A stretch of DNA of 46,411 bases, taken from contig SVFJ01000018.1 in the NCBI GenBank assembly GCA_015056925.1, forward strand, positions 1-46,411. The letters are read 5' to 3'. Below are positions 17,229 through 24,947 of the stretch, piece by piece. Origin of the DNA: Lachnospiraceae bacterium (lineage in GTDB: Bacteria > Bacillota > Clostridia > Lachnospirales > Lachnospiraceae). The notes beneath the pieces are model-generated. The model was not told where the DNA came from, did not search any database, and worked only from the letters and a program-made list of their open reading frames with translations. The stretch's first letter is position 1, and the number at the start of each line of letters is the position of its first letter. Position numbers and translations under genes: made by a program.

Positions 17229-18281
17229 ATGTTAAAGCTTGAGTTTGACCAGAAGGAAATTGAGGAAGTAATTGACAAAATTGTCAAGAGAACAATGAAA
17301 ATGGATTTGACATGGGATTGGCCATGCGGCGTTGCGTATTATGGTATTGCAGACGCATACGAAAAGACAGGTAATGAAGAGTATTTAAAGCTTTTAAAGG
17401 ATAGAGTAGATGAGTTAATTGAGCTGGGACTTCCAAGCGTATGGACGGTAAATGCCTGTGCAATGGGTCACTGTCTGATTACCTTATATAAGGCAACAGG
17501 AGAGTCAAGATACTGGGATATTGTAATGAGTAAGATTGCTTACATCAGAAAGGATGCTCTTAGATTTGGAGATAGTGTATTACAGCATACTGTATCGGCA
17601 AATAATGATTTTCCGGAGCAGTGCTGGGCAGATACTTTATTTATGGCAGCCTTCTTCTTATTAAGAGTAGGTGTGGAGTTAGAGGATGAGGATTTGATTG
17701 AGGATGCGTTGAATCAGTATTATTGGCACATCAAGTACTTGCAGGACCCGAAGACAGGCTTCTATTATCATGGATATGACAATATTGCAGGAGACCATAT
17801 GTCAGGTTTTTACTGGGGACGTGCAAATGCATGGGCTGCATTTACTATGTCACAGGTAGGCGGTATTTTACCTAAGTGCTACCTCTATCCTAAGTATATG
17901 GATGTGGCAGGTTCATTAAATGAACAGTTAGCGGCATTGAAGTTAGTACAGACAGAAGATGGATTATGGAGAACTATTTTGGATGATGAGGAGTCTTATG
18001 AAGAGATTTCAGCATCAGCAGGTATTGCAGCAGCGATGGTGACAAGAGGTAATCCGCTTCATTCTAAATATATTAATAAGGCAATTAAAGGATTGCTTGC
18101 AAACGTAAGTGAAGACGGTCGCGTTTTAAACGTTTCAGGTGGTACAGCAGTAATGAACGATAAGGATGGCTATAGAAATATTTCCAGAGATTGGATTCAG
18201 GGCTGGGGACAGGGGCTCGCACTTGCATTCTTTGGACAGTTACTTGTAGCGAATAATATCGAGAAAGATGGTGCATTATAA
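17229..18281 (+). CDS. GH105 unsaturated rhamnogalacturonyl hydrolase (YteR-like)
   Basis: A 350-residue (alpha/alpha)6-barrel enzyme of the GH88/GH105 type that removes the 4,5-unsaturated galacturonate left by rhamnogalacturonan lyases. It has no signal peptide, so it acts in the cytosol on imported oligosaccharides. WADTLFM (Asp135) matches the catalytic Asp region of YteR, and GRANAW gives Arg198 and Trp202 in the spacing of the substrate-binding pair of that enzyme. The position where YteR has a second Asp (Asp88) seems to be in TVNACAMGH, with Asn75; only an alignment can confirm this. It overlaps the next gene by 14 bases. Confidence 0.88.
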   Translation: MLKLEFDQKEIEEVIDKIVKRTMKMDLTWDWPCGVAYYGIADAYEKTGNEEYLKLLKDRVDELIELGLPSVWTVNACAMGHCLITLYKATGESRYWDIVMSKIAYIRKDALRFGDSVLQHTVSANNDFPEQCWADTLFMAAFFLLRVGVELEDEDLIEDALNQYYWHIKYLQDPKTGFYYHGYDNIAGDHMSGFYWGRANAWAAFTMSQVGGILPKCYLYPKYMDVAGSLNEQLAALKLVQTEDGLWRTILDDEESYEEISASAGIAAAMVTRGNPLHSKYINKAIKGLLANVSEDGRVLNVSGGTAVMNDKDGYRNISRDWIQGWGQGLALAFFGQLLVANNIEKDGAL

Positions 18282-20055
18282 AATGTTTTCAAAGACATTT
18301 GTATTTCAAACAGATGGAAAAGTGAATACAGATAGTCGAGCGATAGAGGTTGCCGGTGGCAAGCTATATGATACGAAAACAGGTTATGGATTTGTCGTAG
18401 AGGAGAATCGTCGTAAGAATGAATGGTTACAGATGCCGGAGTTGAATTCAGGCTTTGACGTACCTTATTGGTATTGTGATGAGACTGTGACGGCAATCAG
18501 TAAGGATAATAAGGGGTATTTTGTTGATTCGGCTGCTATTATAGATAGGATTGATGCAAAGAAAGGACGTAAGGTTCCGCTTTGTTTCAAGGCAGATGTG
18601 AATCGACTTGGTAATTACGAGGTGAGTCTGAAGCTTTACGCCAAAGGCGAGGTTATCGTATTTGCAGGTCCGAGAAGACTTGTGTACAAGGATATGCTTG
18701 AAATCAAGAGGGAGGTTACATGTACATTTGTGTTGAATGTATGTGATATTATTCCACGTGGAAAAACCTGCCTTTGGGAGCGGCGCTGTGTGGATATTGC
18801 TCTTTTAGGAGATGAGGTTCATCTACAGGAGATGAGGATTAAGCAGGTGAATTGTCCGACTCTGTATATTGCAGGTGATTCTACGGTGACGGACCAGTCG
18901 GCTGAGTATCCGTATGCTCCGGGAACCAGTTATGCAGGCTGGGGACAGATGATTTCGGCGTATTTGCCAAAGGGTATTGCAGTATCTAATCATGCACATT
19001 CGGGACTTACGGTAGAGTCTTTCCGCTCAGAGGGGCATTATGCAATTATTCAGTCTAATATTAAGCCCGGTGATTATCTGATGGTGCAGTTTGCACATAA
19101 TGACCAGAAGCTGATGCATCTAAAGGCAAGAGGTGGATATCAGGAGGGCATTATTGAGTACATTGAGGAGACACGAGCAAGAGGCGCACATCCGATAATT
19201 ATAACGCCGCTTGCAAGGAATTCATGGAAGGCAAATGATGGTACATATAATGATTTGCTTGAGGAATATGCAGATGTATGCCTTGAGATTGGCAAGAAGT
19301 ATAAGGTACCGGTTGTGGACCTTCATGGAATGAGTAAGGGGTTTGTATTAGAGAAGGGACTTGAGGCTTCTAAGCCTTATTTCTTCCCGAAGGATTTTAC
19401 ACATTCTAATGATTATGGTGCCTATATGATGGCGGGCTTTATTGCAGAAGCACTTAAGAACATGGGTAATCGTCAGGGAATGGAGATTTATGCAAGACTG
19501 ATACGATGTATTGAGCTGAGAGAGGATGCATGGATTCCAAATGATGATTTGGATTTACCCGAGGTGCCCAAGGCATATAGAAATGTTCCGAATCCCAATG
19601 GAGATATGACTTTATTTGCGGATTTGGAAAGACCGGCAGAACCGCTTGTAAGAGTAGATGCGTTGGATATGGTAATTAAGTCGGCGAGATTTTTCCCAAC
19701 GAATGTTTTTAATGATATTTATGATGATATCGTGGGACATGAGTGGTATGCGGGCACGGTAGAGTGTGCATATCAGAATGGTATTATTTTGCCGCAGATG
19801 ATACATAATAACCGGTTTGAACCGGATAAGAAGGTTACCTTGGAGGAATTTTTGGTATTTATTATGAGCGGATACAGAAGTAGAAAGAATCTTCCTGAGG
19901 AAACTGCCTGTGAATTGGATGAGATGAGTACGGTGTATTGTATGCCGTATGTCAGAGCAGCATATAAGCTTGGTGTCGTACATGCAGATGATGATTTAAA
20001 GGCATGGGTGACAAGAGAGCGTGCAGCCCGAATTTGCAGGGAACTTAAGATTTAA
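18268..20055 (+). CDS. SGNH/GDSL rhamnogalacturonan acetylesterase with an SLH-like tail
   Basis: A 595-residue three-part protein. Residues 1 to about 195 are a beta-rich domain. Residues of about 198-400 are an SGNH hydrolase of the RGAE/YesT group: block I IAGDSTVTD (Ser205), an Asn in the AHNDQ block, and the final DFTHSNDYG block with Asp about 376 and His about 379. Residues of about 470-595 resemble degenerate S-layer-homology repeats (EWYAGTVECAYQNGIILP, then FEPDKKVTLEEFLVFIM, then MPYVRAAYKLGVVHAD and TRERAARICR). There is no signal peptide, which is odd for an SLH protein. It probably deacetylates imported rhamnogalacturonan. An ATG at 18283 is an alternative start. Confidence 0.85.
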   Translation: MVHYKMFSKTFVFQTDGKVNTDSRAIEVAGGKLYDTKTGYGFVVEENRRKNEWLQMPELNSGFDVPYWYCDETVTAISKDNKGYFVDSAAIIDRIDAKKGRKVPLCFKADVNRLGNYEVSLKLYAKGEVIVFAGPRRLVYKDMLEIKREVTCTFVLNVCDIIPRGKTCLWERRCVDIALLGDEVHLQEMRIKQVNCPTLYIAGDSTVTDQSAEYPYAPGTSYAGWGQMISAYLPKGIAVSNHAHSGLTVESFRSEGHYAIIQSNIKPGDYLMVQFAHNDQKLMHLKARGGYQEGIIEYIEETRARGAHPIIITPLARNSWKANDGTYNDLLEEYADVCLEIGKKYKVPVVDLHGMSKGFVLEKGLEASKPYFFPKDFTHSNDYGAYMMAGFIAEALKNMGNRQGMEIYARLIRCIELREDAWIPNDDLDLPEVPKAYRNVPNPNGDMTLFADLERPAEPLVRVDALDMVIKSARFFPTNVFNDIYDDIVGHEWYAGTVECAYQNGIILPQMIHNNRFEPDKKVTLEEFLVFIMSGYRSRKNLPEETACELDEMSTVYCMPYVRAAYKLGVVHADDDLKAWVTRERAARICRELKI

Positions 20056-20081
20056 AGTAGTAAGAAAGGCGATAAAAGGAA

Positions 20082-22235
20082 ATGAGTAAAGGTAGTTTTA
20101 CACTGCCGGGTGAGGCAGGATATGAAAAGTTGACATTGGAGCTTGCAGAAAAGTGGGGCGCAGATGTTATTCGAGACAGTGACGGAACAGTACTGTCAGA
20201 TGAGATTACAAATGCAGGATATGGTATTTATTCTACGATTTGTATTATCAGAGACCATAATGAGTGGGCAAAGAAGAATCTTGATAAGCTACAGCAGTCT
20301 TTCCTTATGACTTCGCCTAGAGTAGCTGATAAGGATAGTATTGTTATTCCTGTTATGGAGGATTTCTTTGCGGAGCAGTTTGCAGTGAACAGCAGTGCGG
20401 AGGCTCTTGTATACTGGCAGGTATATGACAGAACCACGGATACAGAGGTTGCAAGAGATAAGTGGTCTTATGATGAGACAAAGCAGGAGGTAGTGGTTAA
20501 TGGAATTACGCCTTGGCATACTTATACTGTAAACTTTTTGGCTTATCGTATTTGGGAAGAGATTTCCATGTATAACCATACTACAAATAACTGGGATAAA
20601 GAGCATTTGATGCAGATTGACCCGGTATATCCTGAGACACAGGAGTATCTAAAGAACTGGATGACGAATTGGTGTGAAACACATCCGACAACAACTGTTG
20701 TTCGTTTTACATCCATGTTCTATAATTTTGTATGGATTTGGGGTAGCAGCGAGAGAAACAGACATCTCTTTTCTGACTGGGCATCCTATGACTTTACAGT
20801 GAGCCCTAAGATGTTAAATGACTTTGCTGACAAGTACGGATATCGTTTGACGGCAGAGGATTTTATCAATCAGGGTAAGCTTCACGTAACTCATATGCCG
20901 GGTAATCAGAAGAAGACAGACTGGATGAACTTCATCAACAGATTTGTAGTTGATTTTGGTAAGGAATTAATTGATATCGTACATAACTATGGTAAGAAAG
21001 CATATGTGTTCTATGATGACAGCTGGGTAGGTGTTGAACCTTATAAGGAAGAGTTCAAGGAGTTTGGCTTTGATGGCTTGATTAAGTGTGTATTCTCGGG
21101 TTATGAGGTAAGACTTTGCTCAGGTGCAGAGGTTGGTACACATGAGCTTAGATTGCATCCGTATTTATTCCCTGTAGGACTTGGTGGAGCACCAACCTTC
21201 ATGGAGGGTGGAAACCCTACTTTGGATGCGAAGAAGTATTGGAACAGTGTAAGACGTGCATTGCTTCGTACACCGATTGACAGAATCGGTCTTGGCGGAT
21301 ACTTACATTTGGTAGAGGATTTCCCGGATTTTGTGGATTACATTGCAAAGATTTCAGATGAATTTAGAACATTAAAGGAGCTTCATGGTGCAGGAAAGCC
21401 ATATCACTGCAAGACGAGAGTGGCAGTGCTTCATTACTGGGGCAGCCTTCGTTCATGGACATTGTCAGGTCATTTCCATGAGACATATATGAATGATTTG
21501 ATTCATATCAATGAAGCGTTAAGCGGACTTCCGATTGAGGTTAAGTTTATTAACTTTGAGGATGTAAAGAACGGCGCATTGAAGGATGTAGATGTTGTGA
21601 TAAATGCCGGTGCGGCAGGTACTGCTTGGAGTGGCGGCGATGCATGGAAGGATGAGGCACTCGTAGAGGCACTGACAAAGTGGGTATACGAAGGCGGTGC
21701 ATTTATCGGTGTAAATGAACCATCCGCAGTTGCAGGATTCGACAGCTACTTTAGAATGGCACATGTGCTTGGTGTAGATAAGGATATTGTTGATAGAGTA
21801 TGCCACGGACAGTGGAGCTTTGAGGTAGATGACGAGGCTGCTGCAAAGGTTATGGTAGATGGAGCTTATGTTCCTGAGAGAGTGAAGTGTCATTTAACCG
21901 ACGGTAAGGCAAAGGTATTGGCTGCCAAGGATAATAATCCGTTAATGACAGTAAACAGCTTTGGTAAGGGACAGGGAATCTATATGTCGACCTTTGATGT
22001 CAATAATGAGAATACCAGAATGCTGTTGAATCTGATTCTTACAGCCGGTAAGGAAGCTACAGATGGCAATTATCTTACAGATAATGCGAATATGGAGTGT
22101 GCATATTATCCTGAGAGCAAGACATTGATTATTATTAATAATTCAGGAGAAACACAGACCACATCTGTTAAGACGGAGTACGGTGTTGAGACTGTTACTT
22201 TAGAAGCATACGATACAATTATTAAAACTTTATAG
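20082..22235 (+). CDS. GH112 phosphorylase, probably beta-1,4-D-galactosyl-L-rhamnose phosphorylase
   Basis: A 717-residue cytosolic enzyme of family GH112, which phosphorolyses beta-galactosides to galactose 1-phosphate. The GH112 pattern is clear in LPGEAGYEKLTLELAEKWG, in FYDDSWVGVEPY, where Asp313 sits at the general-acid position, and in THELRLHPYLFP. The family includes lacto-N-biose/galacto-N-biose phosphorylase and D-galactosyl-beta-1,4-L-rhamnose phosphorylase. The neighbours (GH105, RG acetylesterase, pectic importer, rhaM) favour the second activity, releasing L-rhamnose and Gal-1-P from RG-I side-chain stubs. The choice between activities is from context, not from residues I can read. 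A strong terminator follows. Confidence 0.9.
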   Translation: MSKGSFTLPGEAGYEKLTLELAEKWGADVIRDSDGTVLSDEITNAGYGIYSTICIIRDHNEWAKKNLDKLQQSFLMTSPRVADKDSIVIPVMEDFFAEQFAVNSSAEALVYWQVYDRTTDTEVARDKWSYDETKQEVVVNGITPWHTYTVNFLAYRIWEEISMYNHTTNNWDKEHLMQIDPVYPETQEYLKNWMTNWCETHPTTTVVRFTSMFYNFVWIWGSSERNRHLFSDWASYDFTVSPKMLNDFADKYGYRLTAEDFINQGKLHVTHMPGNQKKTDWMNFINRFVVDFGKELIDIVHNYGKKAYVFYDDSWVGVEPYKEEFKEFGFDGLIKCVFSGYEVRLCSGAEVGTHELRLHPYLFPVGLGGAPTFMEGGNPTLDAKKYWNSVRRALLRTPIDRIGLGGYLHLVEDFPDFVDYIAKISDEFRTLKELHGAGKPYHCKTRVAVLHYWGSLRSWTLSGHFHETYMNDLIHINEALSGLPIEVKFINFEDVKNGALKDVDVVINAGAAGTAWSGGDAWKDEALVEALTKWVYEGGAFIGVNEPSAVAGFDSYFRMAHVLGVDKDIVDRVCHGQWSFEVDDEAAAKVMVDGAYVPERVKCHLTDGKAKVLAAKDNNPLMTVNSFGKGQGIYMSTFDVNNENTRMLLNLILTAGKEATDGNYLTDNANMECAYYPESKTLIIINNSGETQTTSVKTEYGVETVTLEAYDTIIKTL

Positions 22236-22242
22236 TCGAAAG

Positions 22243-22269
22243 TGCCACGCATTTTGCGTGGCATTTTTT
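22243..22269 (+). terminator. Intrinsic terminator after the GH112 gene
   Basis: TGCCACGC (22243-22250) pairs GCGTGGCA (22256-22263) across ATTTT and is followed by six T. It ends the rhamnogalacturonan enzyme transcript. Confidence 0.9.
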
Positions 22270-22273
22270 GCGA

Positions 22274-22300
22274 TAAATTCGGGTTTGTCGAACTGTTCTC
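22274..22300 (+). repeat. Left arm of a 27-bp inverted repeat enclosing the repeat-rich region
   Basis: Centred on GGGTTTGTCGA. It matches the reverse complement of 23330-23356 at about 22 of 27 positions. It sits between the GH112 terminator and structured element B. Confidence 0.7.
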
Positions 22301-22534
22301 GGCGCACGCCCTAACAGGTTTCATTCGAAAGCAGGAGCTCCGGGTTAAGAGTTTCTAGGTGCTTTTATATAGGTGTTCTAAGACATACGGAACCGGCGGC
22401 GATTCGGCATCCGTGCCTCAGATTGCCGCCTAGCGCCTTCATCCAGGCGGCGCTTTCCTATATGTTCAAAAAGCACTAAGAAACTCTAACACCCTACGCC
22501 GGCTTTCTGCATGAAACCTGTTAGGGCTTTCGCC
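22301..22534 (+). repeat. Structured intergenic element, copy B (full length, + orientation)
   Basis: Same plan as copy A with different stems. GGCG/CGCC is at the ends, and a perfect 17-bp stem joins 22308-22324 to 22511-22527. GAAAGC/GCTTTC is inside it, followed by a long helix ending in GTGCTTTT/AAAAGCAC. GGAA (22389-22392) pairs TTCC (22455-22458), enclosing GGCGGC/GCCGCC capped by GGCA-TCCG-TGCC, and AGCGCC/GGCGCT with loop TTCATCCAGGC. Paired positions differ from copies A and C in a compensating way, while the loops and the GTGTTCT segment are conserved. Confidence 0.85.
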
Positions 22535-22700
22535 TGGGTAGTCGAATATTCCTATTGTTAATATGTGTTATTTCTGCTAAATTGGGGTTTAGTTGAGTTA
22601 GGAGAGTCAAGTGATAGAATATGCACGCTCATTCGCCGTGCCAAGGCGCTTGTTCATGGATATGAAGCTTTATTTCATGTCTGATTTGTTATAAATTGCT

Positions 22701-22951
22701 ACAGTTGGTCTTTTACAAATGAAATAGGAGTAAAAGACCAACTGTTAAGGATTTACTTGGTCTTTCGTAAGCGAAACAGTGCCAAAAGACCAACTGTTAA
22801 GGATTTACTTGGTCTTTCGTACGTGAAACAGTGCCAAAAGACCAACTGTTAAACATTTACTTGGTCTTTCGTACGTGAAACAATGCCAAAAGACCAACTA
22901 TTAAGGATTTACTTGGTCTTTTATAGGTGTAGAAATAATATAAGACCAAGT
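22701..22951 (+). repeat. Tandem array of 52-bp units with AAGACCAA/TTGGTCTT hairpins
   Basis: Four units begin at 22732, 22784, 22836 and 22888, an exact 52-base period. Each has AAGACCAA, a 15-base loop, TTGGTCTT, then a linker with TTTCGTACGTGAAA-like inverted bases and CAGTGCC. The array is opened by a 16-bp perfect inverted repeat (22701-22716 with 22730-22745) and closed by CTTGGTCTT/AAGACCAAG ending near 22951. Each arm could pair with the neighbour on either side. Units are nearly identical with no unique spacers, so it is not a CRISPR array. It has no visible coding potential. Confidence 0.85.
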
Positions 22952-23063
22952 GACGCAATTAAAATATTTTTTTAAGCTTCAGCAGTCGAACACACCACTT
23001 GCTGCGCTAGCACACCTAAACCAAAATTTAATTGATTACGAATCTATTGTTTGATTACCTCAA

Positions 23064-23329
23064 GCTTTGCTTGGATGATACGAAAGAACAGACTCTATTT
23101 GTCGTAAAATGTATTGTGGAGAGTATTTAGTGGTTCTTGATGTTTTTAGAGACAATAGCAAGCCGCCGCCTGGACGAAGGCGGCAGTAGCCAATTGAGCC
23201 AAGGATGGCGAATCGGCTGCGGTTGCGTACGTTTTAGAACACTTAAATAAAAACATCTAGCACCACTTATGCTCGGAACTCCTACTTTTGAGACAAATAG
23301 AGTCTGTTTGTGTATCAGTCAGGCAAAGC
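23064..23329 (-). repeat. Structured intergenic element, copy C (full length, - orientation)
   Basis: Inverted relative to copy B. GCTTTGC (23064-23070) pairs GCAAAGC (23323-23329), and a perfect 17-bp stem joins 23087-23103 to 23292-23308. Read on the - strand, GCAA pairs TTGC where A and B have GGAA/TTCC. The first hairpin is capped by GCCA-TCCT-TGGC, and the second is GCCGCC/GGCGGC with loop TTCGTCCAGGC. The outer flanks (ACGAAAGAA, CTAAATACTCT on the - strand) are shared with copy D. Confidence 0.85.
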
Positions 23330-23356
23330 GGGAACTGCTCGACAAACCCAGATTTA
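23330..23356 (-). repeat. Right arm of the 27-bp inverted repeat
   Basis: Contains TCGACAAACCC and pairs with 22274-22300. Together the arms bracket a 1.08-kb block holding element B, the 52-bp array and element C. Confidence 0.7.
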
Positions 23357-23526
23357 TTAGAAAAGAATTTGCTTGAGCTAGGAATATAAAACGATATTGA
23401 ATAAAGTAAGCTATATTTTATGGCGAAATGAACATAAATTTATTTGAATAATAGAAAGAAATGTGCAAAATGTGAAAACACTTACAATAATGATGTGTTA
23501 GATTAAGAAAGATTGGAGATAAAAGA
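23357..23526. other. AT-rich gene-free stretch
   Basis: About 170 bases between the right 27-bp arm and the terminator at 23531-23560. It is A-rich, with no open frame of note and no clear repeat. I see nothing specific in it. Confidence 0.5.
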
Positions 23527-23624
23527 TAAAAAACAAAGAAGCCCGATAAAATCGGGCTTCCTGTTTGTGTAAAAGGGGAATTCTTCCGGAATTGCTAATT
23601 AGCAAGTTCAGCATTGCTGCTAAA
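23527..23624 (-). ncRNA. Candidate small RNA, about 98 nt
   Basis: On the - strand a TATAAT at 23636-23631 would start a transcript near 23624. It would end at a strong intrinsic terminator: GAAGCCCGAT/ATCGGGCTTC (23551-23560 with 23538-23547) followed by TTTGTTTTTT. The body folds into small hairpins (CAGC/GCTG, TTGCTAATTAGCAA) and has no convincing reading frame. The -35 hexamer is poor. The same terminator could instead serve read-through from the VanZ gene. Two cre-like boxes lie upstream. Confidence 0.4.
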
Positions 23625-23630
23625 CATGTT

Positions 23631-23659
23631 ATTATAATACACTCTACAACCAGATTAAT
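23631..23659 (-). promoter_or_regulatory. Candidate promoter for the small RNA
   Basis: A perfect TATAAT on the - strand (23636-23631), with ATTAAT 17 bases upstream (23659-23654) as a weak -35, which would suit an activator-dependent promoter. Confidence 0.4.
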
Positions 23660-23699
23660 CTATAACTATATTGCAAAAAAGTAGAACTATTTTGATTAG

Positions 23700-23713
23700 T
23701 GCAACCGTTTTCG
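23700..23713 (+). promoter_or_regulatory. Cre-like box 2 (one mismatch)
   Basis: TGCAACCGTTTTCG fits the catabolite-responsive consensus TGNAANCGNTNNCA except at the last base. It is about 80 bases upstream of the presumed small-RNA start. Confidence 0.4.
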
Positions 23714-23726
23714 CAAAACATAAAAT

Positions 23727-23740
23727 TGAAAGCGTTTACA
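23727..23740 (+). promoter_or_regulatory. Cre box 1 (full consensus match)
   Basis: TGAAAGCGTTTACA matches the CcpA cre consensus at every defined position. It overlaps the 3' end of the VanZ gene and lies about 27 bases from the second cre-like box. Confidence 0.6.
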
Positions 23741-24284
23741 TTTTTTGCGTGCACTTTGATGCAGTACAGTGATGCAATTGTAAAGGCTCTGTTATGCATT
23801 TTCGAAGGATATAGCAAAGTAGCTGTGTAGATATAATACCTGTGAAGGCGCCAAGACTATCAATCAGAACGTCTTTGGGAGAGCCTGCCCTGCCATCTAC
23901 AAATAGCTGATGTATTTCATCTGATGAAGCAAATAAAGCACAAAAGCATAATGCGATAAAAAACAAACGCTTACCTCGTACACGGTAAAGGGTATACAGC
24001 GGAAGAGATATTGTTATGCCTAACAGCATATATTCTCCAAAGTGTCCTACTTTACGAATAAAGGTGTGAATCTGTTCTACTGCCTGTGTGGATTGTAGAA
24101 CTGTCAGGTCCAAATTCAGTAGCTTGTCGATGCAATCAATGACATAGAATGCGACCTGCTCGCTAAGTGATGAGCTTTCACCGGAATCCTGCGCAGAAAA
24201 TGAGAAAATCATACTCATAACCAGCAGTGCAGGAAGAAAAGAAAGTGCTTTTAATATAGTGAATTTTGTAATGTGTTTTTTCAT
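23736..24284 (-). CDS. VanZ-like membrane protein
   Basis: A membrane protein of about 182 residues with four predicted helices. The VanZ-like pattern is visible in SMIFSFSAQDSGESS, KVGHFGEYMLLGI and SSDEIHQLFVDGRAGSPKDVLIDSLGAFTG. The family gives low-level teicoplanin resistance in enterococci but is mostly of unknown role. The ATG at 24284 is chosen because AAAGGA lies nine bases upstream; the in-frame ATG at 24311 lacks such a site. It is a single-gene unit, convergent with the GH112 gene across the repeat region. Confidence 0.85.
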   Translation of the reverse strand: MKKHITKFTILKALSFLPALLVMSMIFSFSAQDSGESSSLSEQVAFYVIDCIDKLLNLDLTVLQSTQAVEQIHTFIRKVGHFGEYMLLGITISLPLYTLYRVRGKRLFFIALCFCALFASSDEIHQLFVDGRAGSPKDVLIDSLGAFTGIISTQLLCYILRKCITEPLQLHHCTASKCTQKM

Positions 24285-24483
24285 GTAAATATCCTTTCTG
24301 TTTTGAATCATGATTATTATAGTATTGTTTTTTATAAATCACAAGAGGACACAATTGTGTGTTATTTGCCAAAATCGAGAAAAAGTATAAAGAAAATGTG
24401 TACTTTTGTCTATTTTATGATAAAATCAAGGTAAGACTGCGAAGAATAGAAAGAATGCAGTGAAATGTGAGGTGTTACCAACT

Positions 24484-24945
24484 ATGTATGAGAGCGATAA
24501 GATGACCAGAGACGAGATAAAGGCAATCTATGAAGAGGATGTTCATAAGCTGCTTCGTTATTTGAATTGGTTACAGAAGGTGAGCGGAACAGTCACATCG
24601 GACATTTATAAGGGAGAGGGAATTGAGTCAACCTCTGTTACATTTCCGGTGTATGATGCGAATCTCCTGGCGTTTATAAAGGAGATAAAAGGTTCTGTGT
24701 TTATGAATAAGAATTGTGTATATACATATTCGAAGTATAGATTGCGTACACCGGCGGATGAACTGAAGCTGATTGACAGATGTACGATGCAGGAGGTTAA
24801 ACTGATTGGTGATATATTGGCCAATTATGCGATTAAGGGTACTGTTAAGGGTACAGTCTGGTCAGAAGGTGTAAAAAACGGTATTTATTTGGCAGCAGTA
24901 TTAAAGTTGAAGGATTTATTAGAGATTAGAAAACCATTGGCATAA
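24484..24945 (+). CDS. Conserved-looking cytosolic protein of unknown function
   Basis: About 153 residues, with no signal peptide or membrane segment. It mixes helices (DEIKAIYEEDVHKLLRYLNWLQ) with a short beta-rich middle, and a TYSKYRLRTPADELKLIDRC segment. It might belong to the DUF6508-type proteins, but I cannot confirm this. GAGGTG lies nine bases before the ATG at 24484, which I prefer to the GTG at 24460. The TetR gene follows 56 bases downstream, with the palindrome in between. Confidence 0.6.
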   Translation: MYESDKMTRDEIKAIYEEDVHKLLRYLNWLQKVSGTVTSDIYKGEGIESTSVTFPVYDANLLAFIKEIKGSVFMNKNCVYTYSKYRLRTPADELKLIDRCTMQEVKLIGDILANYAIKGTVKGTVWSEGVKNGIYLAAVLKLKDLLEIRKPLA

Positions 24946-24947
24946 TA

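Noticed and set aside
22308-22527. Integron attC site suggested by the ...CCTAAC / GTTAGG... ends of element B
   Set aside because: The other copies have unrelated ends (AACGGAC, AACAGAC), and no integron integrase or cassette is present.
22732-22939. CRISPR array
   Set aside because: The whole 52-base unit is repeated with hardly any variation; there are no unique spacers and no cas genes.
23597-23627. Ten-residue leader peptide inside the candidate small RNA
   Set aside because: Its ATG lies four bases after the -10 element, so it would precede the transcript start.
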